Shown: in pieces, positions 8,429-15,702 of the stretch
How positions within the stretch are numbered: position 1 is the stretch's first letter
Layout: each line of letters starts with the position of its first letter
DNA from: JAVBUY01 sp031552735
GTDB taxonomy: Bacteria; Bacillota; Clostridia; Christensenellales; Aristaeellaceae
Reading direction: 5' to 3'
NCBI GenBank assembly: GCA_031552735.1
Contig: JAVBMF010000015.1
Location: forward strand, 33,127-97,126
DNA length: 64,000 nt
Translations under genes and position numbers: made by a program
The notes under the pieces: generated by a model
The model's database searches: none
Seen by the model: only the letters and a program-made list of their open reading frames with translations
Told to the model about the DNA's origin: nothing

Positions 8429-8811
8429 GCCAGCATGCCCAGCACCAGCGTCACCAGCTCGGCGACGATCGGTGCCGATGCCGCCAGCACAATCAGCTTG
8501 CCGCCCAGTTCCACCTTGGCGGCGATACTGCCCGCCCCGGCATCGCGGCACGCCTGCGCGCCAAACTCGGCCACATAGGCTACGCCCACCACACGCAGCA
8601 GGGTGGACAGATAGCCCTGCGCTAGATTCGCGCGCTCGGCCAGCGAGCCCATCACCGCCACCACATCCCCGACTTTGCCGATCACTGCCGCCAGAATCAG
8701 CGCCCCGGCAGCCAGCGACACCACCAGCGCCAGTTCAGGCCGCACATCGCGCAGCACCAGCGAGAGAACCGCGCCAATGATGCCCAGGCTCACAATCAGG
8801 ACAATGTCCAT
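8425..8811 (-). CDS. spoIIIAD: Stage III sporulation protein AD
   Basis: 128 residues and strongly hydrophobic, with four or so membrane helices. DVRPELALVVSLAAGALIL and YVAEFGAQACRDAGAGSIAAKVELGGK are typical of SpoIIIAD. The ATG at 8811 is preferred over one 10 codons upstream because AAAGGAGGG lies 8 nt before it. It overlaps the start of spoIIIAE. Confidence 0.92.
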   Translation of the reverse strand: MDIVLIVSLGIIGAVLSLVLRDVRPELALVVSLAAGALILAAVIGKVGDVVAVMGSLAERANLAQGYLSTLLRVVGVAYVAEFGAQACRDAGAGSIAAKVELGGKLIVLAASAPIVAELVTLVLGMLA

Positions 8812-8837
8812 GCGATTCCCTCCTTTGCTGCCAGCGA

Positions 8838-9035
8838 TCAATAGAACTGAAAGATGCCCCGCACGCTGTTGAGCAGTTGACCGATCAGGTTGATAACCAT
8901 CAATAGCGCGATCACCAACCCGGCCAGCGACACCATCATCGCCATGTCCTCGTGCCCAGTGCGCTTAAGTACCTGCCCCAGCACCGCGACCAAAATGCCC
9001 ACCCCGGCAATTTGAAATAGCAAATCTACGTTCAT
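8838..9035 (-). CDS. spoIIIAC: Stage III sporulation protein AC
   Basis: 65 residues with two hydrophobic helices (MNVDLLFQIAGVGILVAVLG, then MAMMVSLAGLVIALLMVINLIG) joined by the conserved KRTGHED turn. Size and sequence are diagnostic for SpoIIIAC, a small membrane component of the feeding-channel complex. AAGGAGG lies 8 nt upstream. Confidence 0.95.
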   Translation of the reverse strand: MNVDLLFQIAGVGILVAVLGQVLKRTGHEDMAMMVSLAGLVIALLMVINLIGQLLNSVRGIFQFY

Positions 9036-9050
9036 CCAGCGGCCTCCTTA

Positions 9051-9578
9051 TCACATCAACAGCAGAAAAAGGCAAAGCCCGCCCAGCGTGCCCAGCGACT
9101 GATAGAGCCGCTGCGTATCCTTCATGCTGCCCGCCAATTGCGCGTGCCGCGCGGACAACTCCCGCTGCACCGCGTCCAGCAGCGCGCGCTGCTCCCGTGC
9201 GTCGCCGCGCCCCAACCCGACCCACAGCGGCGATAACAGCGCCAGATCGTCGGGCGTCAGCACAGCCAGTTCCGGCATTTCACCGAGCACACGCTGCCAT
9301 CCCTGCGCCAATGCCAGCGCAGGCTGATCTCTGGTTTGCGCGCCCAGCGCGGCAAAAGCCGCCGCCCAAGCCCGCTGCGCCGGATCGCCCCCGGGCAGCG
9401 CCGACAGCGCATCAGCCAGCAGATCATGCCGGTCGCAGATCGCGGTTTCCAGCGCGCGCAGTGCCCACACCGCGCCATGCACCATGCGTGCGCGCCGCGC
9501 CGCTGCCGCTGACAGCGCATAGCCCAACGCCGCCGAGCCCGCCGCCGCCATCGCGGCGCACACCAAGCGCAGCATCAT
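9051..9578 (-). CDS. spoIIIAB: Stage III sporulation protein AB
   Basis: 175 residues: an N-terminal membrane helix (about 3-22), a helical central domain similar to GspF-type proteins, and a C-terminal membrane helix (LYQSLGTLGGLCLFLLLM) at the very end, the normal SpoIIIAB plan. The ATG at 9578 overlaps the spoIIIAA stop (ATGA). The longer upstream frame would run inside spoIIIAA and has no ribosome site. Confidence 0.9.
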   Translation of the reverse strand: MMLRLVCAAMAAAGSAALGYALSAAAARRARMVHGAVWALRALETAICDRHDLLADALSALPGGDPAQRAWAAAFAALGAQTRDQPALALAQGWQRVLGEMPELAVLTPDDLALLSPLWVGLGRGDAREQRALLDAVQRELSARHAQLAGSMKDTQRLYQSLGTLGGLCLFLLLM

Positions 9579-10468
9579 GCCACCTTCTCCCCATCGGCGT
9601 TCCACACACCCGCGCAAGTCGCCAGTTCTCCAAGCCCAATGATCCGTCCAAACGCGCGCGCCGCCAACAGCCCGCGCAGCATGGGCCGCGACACAAGCTG
9701 CGCATAGTCGGTGGCATGCGCGGTGGCCAGCACGCGCACCCCGCAGTGCATCGCTTCCAGCACGGCTACGGCATCCCGCTCTGTGCCCAGCTCATCGACC
9801 ACCAGCCAGTCAGGCGCCATCGCACGCAGCAGCATCGGCATGCCCAGCGCCTTGGGGCAGGCATCCAGCACGTCGCTGCGCTGCCCCACTTCCATCTGCG
9901 GCAAGCCGTCCACACAGCCCGCGATTTCTCCGCGCTCATCCACTACGCCGATGCGCTGGCCGAACCGGTCGGAGAGCTGCCGCGCCGCGTCGCGCAGCAG
10001 TGTGGTCTTGCCCAGCCCCGGCGCGGAGAAGATCAGCGCGCTGTGCGTGCCGCCGTCGGCCACCAATTCGGGCATCAGCCAATCGGCGACGCCGGGCACC
10101 GCGCGCGCGATGCGCACACACAGCGACGCAATGTCGCGCAGCCCCGCAATCGCGCCGCCTTCGATGACCGTATGCCCGCACAGCCCTACGCGGTGGCCGC
10201 CCGCGATGGTCAGGTAGCCCTGCCGCAACTCCTGTTGCCGGGCATATGCCGAGTGTTGCAGGCACGCCTGCGCCATCTGCCGCACATCCTCGACGGACGG
10301 TGTCCACGTGCAGCGCGGCGGCGCTTCGCCCGCCATCACCCACTGCACTGGCTGCCCGGCGCGCAATCGGATCTCGCGCACCGCCGTCGCTTGTCGGGGG
10401 GAAAGCACGGCCACAGCCGCGCCCAGCTCCGGCGGCCAGTACGCCGCCAGTTGTGTCCGCCACGGCAT
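9575..10468 (-). CDS. spoIIIAA: Stage III sporulation protein AA (ATPase)
   Basis: About 297 residues. AAA-type secretion ATPase with a Walker A motif SAPGLGKTTLLRD (about residue 150), Walker B WLVVDELGTE and the family segment LRAGQPVQWVMAGEAP near the N terminus. It likely powers the SpoIIIA complex from the mother-cell cytoplasm. Of two nearby ATG codons, the one at 10468 has GAGGAGGGG at a usable distance; the one at 10474 abuts the site. Confidence 0.93.
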   Translation of the reverse strand: MPWRTQLAAYWPPELGAAVAVLSPRQATAVREIRLRAGQPVQWVMAGEAPPRCTWTPSVEDVRQMAQACLQHSAYARQQELRQGYLTIAGGHRVGLCGHTVIEGGAIAGLRDIASLCVRIARAVPGVADWLMPELVADGGTHSALIFSAPGLGKTTLLRDAARQLSDRFGQRIGVVDERGEIAGCVDGLPQMEVGQRSDVLDACPKALGMPMLLRAMAPDWLVVDELGTERDAVAVLEAMHCGVRVLATAHATDYAQLVSRPMLRGLLAARAFGRIIGLGELATCAGVWNADGEKVA

Positions 10469-10514
10469 GGACATCCCCTCCTCGCACGAGGATATGCGCG
10501 GACGAGCGGCGATA

Positions 10515-11177
10515 TCACTCAAACAGCATCAGCCCGAGCGCGTCATACACCGCCTGATCGATGCACTCGTTGTTGGGCAAGCCGCGATCCTTCAAAAACT
10601 CCGCCAGTGCCTGGCTGGTGCCGCGCCCATACGCGCCATCCGGGTTATAGGGATAGTAACCCAGCGCCTTGAGCTTGCGCTGCACGGCGCGCACATGCGC
10701 GTTTTTGTCGCCCGGCTCCAAGCGGCGCAGCGCGCTGCCCAACTCGCCATAGGGACCGGATTCGATGATCACCGGCGTGCCGTTGGGCACCAGCTTATAC
10801 AGCGCCTCGGCATCTCGGCTGAACATGCGAAAGCACCCGTGTGACGCGTGGCTGCCGATCGAATTGGGCGCGTTGGTGCCGTGGATGCCATACACGCCCC
10901 AAGGCACGTTCAGCCGCAGAAAGCGCGTGCCAAAGCCGTTGGGCTCCTTGGGCGCAAAGCGACCGATGATGCGGAACGTGCCCACTGGCGACGGCGTGTC
11001 CGACGCCCCGGCGGCAATCGGATACCGGGCGCGCTCCGTGCCGTTTTCATAGAGCGTCAGCGACATGCGCTGTGTGTCGATGACAATGACGCGCTTGGGT
11101 GGTTCGGCCAGCCCCAGCGCGGCGATCACCATGCACAGGACGATCACAATGCCGCCGCGAATCAAAGACGGTCTCAT
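10515..11177 (-). CDS. L,D-transpeptidase (YkuD) with C-terminal peptidoglycan-binding domain
   Basis: 220 residues. Signal peptide or membrane anchor (about 1-25), YkuD catalytic domain (about 30-145) with IHGTNAPNSIGSHASHGCFRM holding the catalytic His and Cys, then a PG_binding_1-like module (VRAVQRKLKALGYYPYNPDG, YGRGTSQALAEF). It would form 3-3 cross-links or attach groups to peptidoglycan outside the membrane. The gene ends 46 bp before spoIIIAA on the same strand with no terminator seen between them, so it may be co-transcribed with the spoIIIA operon. Start at 11177 has GAGGGGG upstream. Confidence 0.9.
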   Translation of the reverse strand: MRPSLIRGGIVIVLCMVIAALGLAEPPKRVIVIDTQRMSLTLYENGTERARYPIAAGASDTPSPVGTFRIIGRFAPKEPNGFGTRFLRLNVPWGVYGIHGTNAPNSIGSHASHGCFRMFSRDAEALYKLVPNGTPVIIESGPYGELGSALRRLEPGDKNAHVRAVQRKLKALGYYPYNPDGAYGRGTSQALAEFLKDRGLPNNECIDQAVYDALGLMLFE

Positions 11178-11195
11178 GCGGACACCCCCTCGGCG

Positions 11196-11224
11196 AATAT
11201 ATGTGGCAGCGCGCGGCAAATTGC
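11196..11224 (-). promoter_or_regulatory. Possible sigma-E type promoter before the L,D-transpeptidase/spoIIIA unit
   Basis: On the minus strand CATATATT (11196-11203) resembles the sigma-E -10 (CATACAnT) and GCAATTT (11218-11224) weakly resembles its -35, with a 14-bp spacer. It ends 19 bp before the start codon. This is a weak match supported mainly by context, because spoIIIA is a known mother-cell sigma-E operon. Confidence 0.3.
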
Positions 11225-11228
11225 GCAC

Positions 11229-11256
11229 AAAAAAGCGCGAAGCACGGGCTTCGCGC
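11229..11256 (-). terminator. Intrinsic terminator of the DUF6106-iscS-thiI-TPR unit
   Basis: Perfect 9-bp stem GCGCGAAGC / GCTTCGCGC (11235-11256) with a 4-nt loop, followed on the minus strand by six T (11229-11234). It lies downstream of the TPR gene and upstream of the L,D-transpeptidase gene. Confidence 0.75.
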
Positions 11257-11258
11257 CC

Positions 11259-11283
11259 AGACCATCGACTTTGTCGATGGTCT
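11259..11283. repeat. 11-bp inverted repeat (hairpin)
   Basis: Arms AGACCATCGAC and GTCGATGGTCT around TTT, perfectly complementary. It lies between the terminator and structured repeat element 1. No T tract follows on either strand, so it is not a classical terminator. Confidence 0.7.
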
Positions 11284-11285
11284 GA

Positions 11286-11447
11286 CAGGCTGCCAAGAAA
11301 GGGCGCAAGGCAAGGAGGCGAGCTTGCGCATGAGGGCGCTTATTGTGCAATAAGCAACCGAAATGCGTGAGCGATGGCGACACAGCAAGCAAGACCGCGC
11401 ATCGCCTGATGCGCGATCTTGTGTTTGCGGCCTTTGTGGGCGGCCTG
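11286..11447. repeat. Structured intergenic repeat, copy 1 (long variant)
   Basis: About 162 bp. The ends are imperfect inverted repeats: CAGGCTGCCAAGAAAGG at the left, CAGGCCGCCCACAAAGG when the right end is read on the other strand. Inside is a hairpin GCTTATT-GTGC-AATAAGC (11338-11355), followed by a GGCGACA-type segment. The architecture matches copies at 35506, 38409 and 49041, although sequence identity is low. A second copy of the 22-bp palindrome at 11235 lies just to the right (11449-11470). Confidence 0.6.
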
Positions 11448-11448
11448 A

Positions 11449-11470
11449 GCGCGAAGCACGGGCTTCGCGC
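11449..11470. repeat. Second identical copy of the 22-bp palindrome
   Basis: Same 22 bases as 11235-11256 (arms GCGCGAAGC / GCTTCGCGC, loop ACGG). The two copies bracket structured repeat 1, which lies 17 bp upstream of the TPR gene's stop codon. Confidence 0.85.
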
Positions 11471-11487
11471 GATTCCATTGTAGCAGG

Positions 11488-12648
11488 TTACGGCGTCATC
11501 GCGTCGGCGACTTCCGAGGGGATGGTCGGATAGATACGCAGTGTGCAATGCTGCTCCGCTTTTTTTAGATGCATCGCGAACCTGCCCTGATAGGTCAGCC
11601 CGCTTTCCATCACCCCCGGCTCTGTCTCTTCCAGCGCGTTCACCAGATAGTCGTACAGCGTTTCCGCGTTTTTCTCGCCGACACTCAGCACCGCGTCGGC
11701 GGCCAGCACAAATACTTGCCTCGGATCGGCGAAATAGGGCGAGTCGAACGGCACTTGCGCTTCGTATGCCCACAGCGCACCGCTGTCGCGCAGCACATCG
11801 ATCCATACCAGTCGACCTTCCAGGATGCGCACATCGCGCAGGAAGCCCGGCTCGTTGTCATCCTGCTTCATCTGCCCCAGCCGCAGTTCGGGCAGGTTTT
11901 TGTCCTGCCACAGGCAATAGAAATACGGGAAGCCGATCGCCGCCTCACTGCGCGGCTTTACGCCCAGCGACCGCTCGGTCACCAGCACGCGAAACGCGCG
12001 CAACGCCAGATTATCCGGCGCGATAAACAGCGCGCTGTCCACCTGCGCCAGCGATTCCCGATAGCGTCCCAGCGACAGCAGCGTGTCTGCCATACAGAAG
12101 AGGGTCTGCACACTGTAGGGCGATAATTCGTCCGCCTTGGCAAAATCGGCCAGCGCCTGTTCATACAGCCCCTGATAATAATGCGCCTCGCCGCGCGTGA
12201 CGTGATATTTCGCCTCCAGTGGCATGACGGCCAGTGCCTTGTCGATATCGGTCAGCGCGGATTGAAACTGCCCGGCCTTCACCAACAGCGCCGCGCGGTC
12301 GCCGTACATCTGCGCGTCGGACACCGGCTCTTTCTGCTGCTCATACAGCGCAATCGCCTGATGGAGCGATGCCAGCGCGCCCTGTGCATCGCCTTGCGCG
12401 GACAGAATCTGCGCATAATCGCGGTGATACTGGTACACATCGGGCGCGATCGCAAGCGCTTGCTCCATGAAGGGGCGTGCTTTTTCGTAATCGCTAAACA
12501 TGATGGCCGAGATCGCCTCGGCATAGGCAGCCGACGACTCCGTTGTGGTGCCTTCCCACGCGAAGGGATTGAACGCTTCCTCCGCGACGCCGCCGATCGC
12601 CAGCGCGCATAGCAGCACCGCCAGCAGCACACCTGTCCATATCCGCAT
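11488..12648 (-). CDS. Exported tetratricopeptide-repeat protein
   Basis: 386 residues. Signal peptide (about 1-22, LLAVLLCALAIGGVAEE), then about five TPR-like helical pairs between residues 35 and 200 (for example YHRDYAQILSAQGDAQGALASL, split by register; YHVTRGEAHYYQGLYEQALADF). The C-terminal ~180 residues match nothing I recognise. TPRs suggest a protein-binding role outside the membrane. RBS AAAGGAGG before the ATG. It is the last gene after thiI, with a terminator at 11229-11256. Confidence 0.8.
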   Translation of the reverse strand: MRIWTGVLLAVLLCALAIGGVAEEAFNPFAWEGTTTESSAAYAEAISAIMFSDYEKARPFMEQALAIAPDVYQYHRDYAQILSAQGDAQGALASLHQAIALYEQQKEPVSDAQMYGDRAALLVKAGQFQSALTDIDKALAVMPLEAKYHVTRGEAHYYQGLYEQALADFAKADELSPYSVQTLFCMADTLLSLGRYRESLAQVDSALFIAPDNLALRAFRVLVTERSLGVKPRSEAAIGFPYFYCLWQDKNLPELRLGQMKQDDNEPGFLRDVRILEGRLVWIDVLRDSGALWAYEAQVPFDSPYFADPRQVFVLAADAVLSVGEKNAETLYDYLVNALEETEPGVMESGLTYQGRFAMHLKKAEQHCTLRIYPTIPSEVADAMTP

Positions 12649-12684
12649 CGCGCTTCCTCCTTTGTATGTTCGGCGTGTGCCCGG

Positions 12685-13833
12685 TCAGCCGATCTCGATG
12701 ATCTCCGCCCCAGCCACCGCCTCGGCAACCAGTTCCTCGATGGGCAGCACCGCCTCGGCCTCTCGCACGGTATCCAGCTTGGGGTGGGTGGCCGGGTGGC
12801 GCGGTGTAAAGATCGTGCAGCAGTCCTCGTATGGCAGTGAGGACAGCTCGTAGGTGCCGATCTTCTCGGCACGCTCCACAATCTCACTCTTGTCAAAGCC
12901 GATCACCGGGCGAAACACCGGCATGTCCACCGTTTCGTCAGTGCAGGCGAGTGCCTCCATGGTCTGGCTGGCCACCTGCCCGATGGCCTCGCCAGTGACC
13001 AGCGCCTGCGCGCCCTCGGCGCGCGCGACGCGCTCGGCGATGCGCATCATAAACCGGCGCATGATCAGCGTGGTCAGGTTGTCCGGGCACTGCTGATGGA
13101 TGTCCATCTGAATACGCGTGAACGGCACGACGTGCAGCCGGATCGGCCCGCAATACTCGCTGAGCACCTTGGCCAGATCGACCACCTTTTGCTTGGCGCG
13201 CTCGCTGGTGTACGGAAAGGAGTGATAGTGCACCGCGCACAGGTTGACGCCGCGCTTGGCCACCATGTAGCCAGCGACCGGGCTGTCGATGCCGCCGGAG
13301 AGCAACAGGCACGCGGTGCCGTTGGTGCCCAGCGGCATGCCACCCACCGCGGCGATGCGCTCCACATACAGGTACGCCTGGTCGCGAATCTCGATATCCA
13401 GCACGTGCTGCGGCGTATGCACGTCCACGGTCAACTGCGGGTTCCGCTCCAGCACATAGCCGCCCAGCTTGCCATTGATCTGCGGCGAATTGAGCGGATA
13501 GCGCTTGTCCGAGCGGCGCGCGACCACCTTGAACGTGCCGGAAATCGGGCGCATCATCTCGGCGGCCTGCTGGCAGATCGCGTCAAAGTCGCCCTTGTCC
13601 ATCTCGATGCAGGGGCTGACCGAGTGCACGCCAAATACGCGCGTCACGCGCCGGATGCATTCGGGCATATCGGTGACATCCGATACAAAGATACGGCTGT
13701 CGGCGATCCACACTTTTCCGCCGACATCGCCGACCGCGCGGCGAATGTGCTTGAGCAATACGTTAAAGAAATAGGGGCGGTTCAGCCCCTTTAGATGTAC
13801 CTCGCCAAAGCGAACCAGCAGCAACTCGCGCAT
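12685..13833 (-). CDS. thiI: tRNA 4-thiouridine synthase ThiI (no rhodanese domain)
   Basis: 382 residues. N-terminal ferredoxin-like and THUMP domains (FGEVHLKGLNRPYFFNVLLK; about 1-165) bind tRNA. The PP-loop domain carries LLSGGIDSPVAGYM (about 183) for ATP adenylation and ends EDCCTIFTPRHPATHP. The E. coli enzyme has an extra C-terminal rhodanese domain with the persulfide Cys; it is absent here, as in many Firmicutes. The cysteine desulfurase encoded immediately upstream (2-bp gap) is the likely direct sulfur donor. Confidence 0.95.
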   Translation of the reverse strand: MRELLLVRFGEVHLKGLNRPYFFNVLLKHIRRAVGDVGGKVWIADSRIFVSDVTDMPECIRRVTRVFGVHSVSPCIEMDKGDFDAICQQAAEMMRPISGTFKVVARRSDKRYPLNSPQINGKLGGYVLERNPQLTVDVHTPQHVLDIEIRDQAYLYVERIAAVGGMPLGTNGTACLLLSGGIDSPVAGYMVAKRGVNLCAVHYHSFPYTSERAKQKVVDLAKVLSEYCGPIRLHVVPFTRIQMDIHQQCPDNLTTLIMRRFMMRIAERVARAEGAQALVTGEAIGQVASQTMEALACTDETVDMPVFRPVIGFDKSEIVERAEKIGTYELSSLPYEDCCTIFTPRHPATHPKLDTVREAEAVLPIEELVAEAVAGAEIIEIG

Positions 13834-13834
13834 G

Positions 13835-14992
13835 TCAGCGCCTCCTCAGTCCCTTGTATTGCGTATAGGCGCGCAGCGCGGCATCGGCTGCGTCGGCAAT
13901 CTCCTGTTCGGTGGTCATGGGCGAAAGGCTGAATCGCACCGCGCCGTCCAGCCTGTCCCCGGTGACGCCCATCGCCGCCAGCGTATCGCTGTGCTTTGCC
14001 CTGCGCGATGCGCACGCCGAGCCGGTGGATACATAGATTTCTTCAGCCTCCAGCGCGTGCAGCAGCACCTCGCCGCGCATGCCGCCAAACGACACATTCA
14101 GGATATGCGGCGCGCTGTCCGCGTCGCCCGGCGCGGGCCCATTGACCATGATGCCCTCGCCGCCGCGCGCCAGCCTATCCCATAGCGCGGCCTTTTTCGC
14201 CGCCAGCGCGTCTCGCCAAGGCGGCAGCGCGGCCAGCGTTTCCACCGCGGCTTGCAATCCGATAATGCCCGGCACGTTCTCGGTGCCCGATCGCAGCCCG
14301 CCTTCCTGCCCGCCGCCGGGCGTCTGCGGGATCAGCCGCACGCCGGGTTTGATCAGCAACGCGCCCACCCCCTTGGGGCCGTGGATCTTATGCGCGCTGA
14401 CGGTGTACAGGTCAATGCCGGTCTTGCCCACATCCAGCGGCACGCGCAGAAATCCCTGCACGCCGTCCACGTGCAGCAGTGCCTTGGGGCACAGCGCTGC
14501 CATGCGCTGCCTAAGGCGCGCGATCGGCTGGATCGCGCTGGTTTCGTTATTGACGTGCATCACACTGACCAGCGCCACTGTGTCATCAAGCAGGCTGTCC
14601 AGCGCCGCGATGTCCAGCACGCCGCGCTGATCCACCGGCAGCACGCGCACGATGTGCCCGCGCGCTTCAGCCACGCGCATCGCCTCGCGCACCGCCGGGT
14701 GCTCCACCGCACTCACGCAAAGCACCGCCGGTTTGCGCAGCGTGTCGGCTGTGCCCAGGATAGCCAGCGCGTCGCTCTCGGTACCGCTGCCAGTGAATAC
14801 CACGCGAAATCCCGCAGCCCCTGCCGCCTTTCTCAGCGTATCGCGCGCCGCGTCCAGCGCTCGCTCCACCCGCGCTGCCGGTGCGTAAGCCGCCGATGGG
14901 TTATAAAAATCGCAGCGCATCACATCTATCATGCGCTGGCTCACCTCGGGCAGCGTCGGTGTGGTCGCGCTGTGGTCCAGATACGCGGGCAT
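13835..14992 (-). CDS. Cysteine desulfurase (NifS/IscS family), partner of ThiI
   Basis: 385 residues, PLP-dependent class V aminotransferase fold. Seen: YLDHSATTPTLPEV at the N terminus, VEHPAV, VSAHKIHGPKGVGAL with the Schiff-base Lys (about residue 200), GGGQEGGLRSGTENVPGI, and STGSACASRRAKHSDTLAAMG with the catalytic Cys near residue 320. It transfers cysteine sulfur as persulfide. Immediate linkage to thiI suggests a role in tRNA thiolation rather than general Fe-S assembly. AAAGGAGAAGG RBS. Confidence 0.94.
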   Translation of the reverse strand: MPAYLDHSATTPTLPEVSQRMIDVMRCDFYNPSAAYAPAARVERALDAARDTLRKAAGAAGFRVVFTGSGTESDALAILGTADTLRKPAVLCVSAVEHPAVREAMRVAEARGHIVRVLPVDQRGVLDIAALDSLLDDTVALVSVMHVNNETSAIQPIARLRQRMAALCPKALLHVDGVQGFLRVPLDVGKTGIDLYTVSAHKIHGPKGVGALLIKPGVRLIPQTPGGGQEGGLRSGTENVPGIIGLQAAVETLAALPPWRDALAAKKAALWDRLARGGEGIMVNGPAPGDADSAPHILNVSFGGMRGEVLLHALEAEEIYVSTGSACASRRAKHSDTLAAMGVTGDRLDGAVRFSLSPMTTEQEIADAADAALRAYTQYKGLRRR

Positions 14993-15013
14993 GTCCTTCT
15001 CCTTTTTGTATCC

Positions 15014-15550
15014 TTATGCCTGGAACACGCCATGCGTCAGGTATTTTTTGATCATCTCCACCATCTCAGGGGAGGGCTCCAGCACGATCAGGCGCTTAGC
15101 CGAATCCTTCACGAAATAGAAATAGAACAAATTGGCCTCGCGGTTGAGAAACCAGTTGTCTTTGCGCACGTTGGGCATACTCAGGTAGCGCTGGAAACTC
15201 GCGCCGGTCACATAGCCGCACGCGTCCACATTGCGCACCTTCAGGCACCCCAGCTCCTTGCGCTTCTCGTTGCCCAGCACCTGCGCAAAGTCCAGCTCGC
15301 CATTGGTAAAGATGTATTCATACTCCATGCGAAAGCGGTCTTTGACGCGATAGAGAAAAAAGCACAGCGCGCCAAAGCCCACGCCAATCGCAATGCCGAT
15401 CAGATCAAAATTCATTTGCAGCAGCGTACCCTGCAAAAAGAACAGCGCGACAAGACCGGTGACCACAATCAGCACCCAAACCAGCATGTACAGCAGGCTG
15501 TCGAGCGTCCGATTTTTCTTGACAATGATCTCTTCGCGGAAGTTATCCAT
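15014..15550 (-). CDS. DUF6106-like small membrane protein
   Basis: 178 residues. Basic N terminus, two hydrophobic helices (about 18-42 and 50-72; YMLVWVLIVVTGLVALFFLQ), then a soluble domain with NGELDFAQVLGNEKRKEL and VKDSAKRLIVLEPSPEMVEMIKKYL. It resembles small Clostridial membrane proteins annotated as DUF6106. The role is unknown. First gene of the unit leading into the cysteine desulfurase and thiI. Confidence 0.65.
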   Translation of the reverse strand: MDNFREEIIVKKNRTLDSLLYMLVWVLIVVTGLVALFFLQGTLLQMNFDLIGIAIGVGFGALCFFLYRVKDRFRMEYEYIFTNGELDFAQVLGNEKRKELGCLKVRNVDACGYVTGASFQRYLSMPNVRKDNWFLNREANLFYFYFVKDSAKRLIVLEPSPEMVEMIKKYLTHGVFQA

Positions 15551-15575
15551 GCGCAGTCCCCCTTTGTTTCATGCT

Positions 15576-15581
15576 ATTATA
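15576..15581 (-). promoter_or_regulatory. Extended -10 promoter of the DUF6106-iscS-thiI unit
   Basis: Minus-strand TATAAT preceded by TGC (extended -10), about 26 bp before the start codon. It lies in a 17-bp palindrome (CATGCTA-TTA-TAGCATG, 15570-15586). No good -35 is seen. Confidence 0.5.
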
Positions 15582-15702
15582 GCATGTTTCGCACGCGGAT
15601 GGTAGTGGCCGGACAGGCAGGATTTTTCCGCGCGGACTACGAATGATATATGATTCACGATTCGCTGGCGCACTGCGCGCCGCACAGAACCGGAGGGGTT
15701 GC

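Noticed and set aside
9197..10672. 491-codon plus-strand frame opposite spoIIIAA and spoIIIAB.
   Set aside because: Low-complexity Arg/Pro/His-rich translation; the opposite strand holds conserved sporulation genes.
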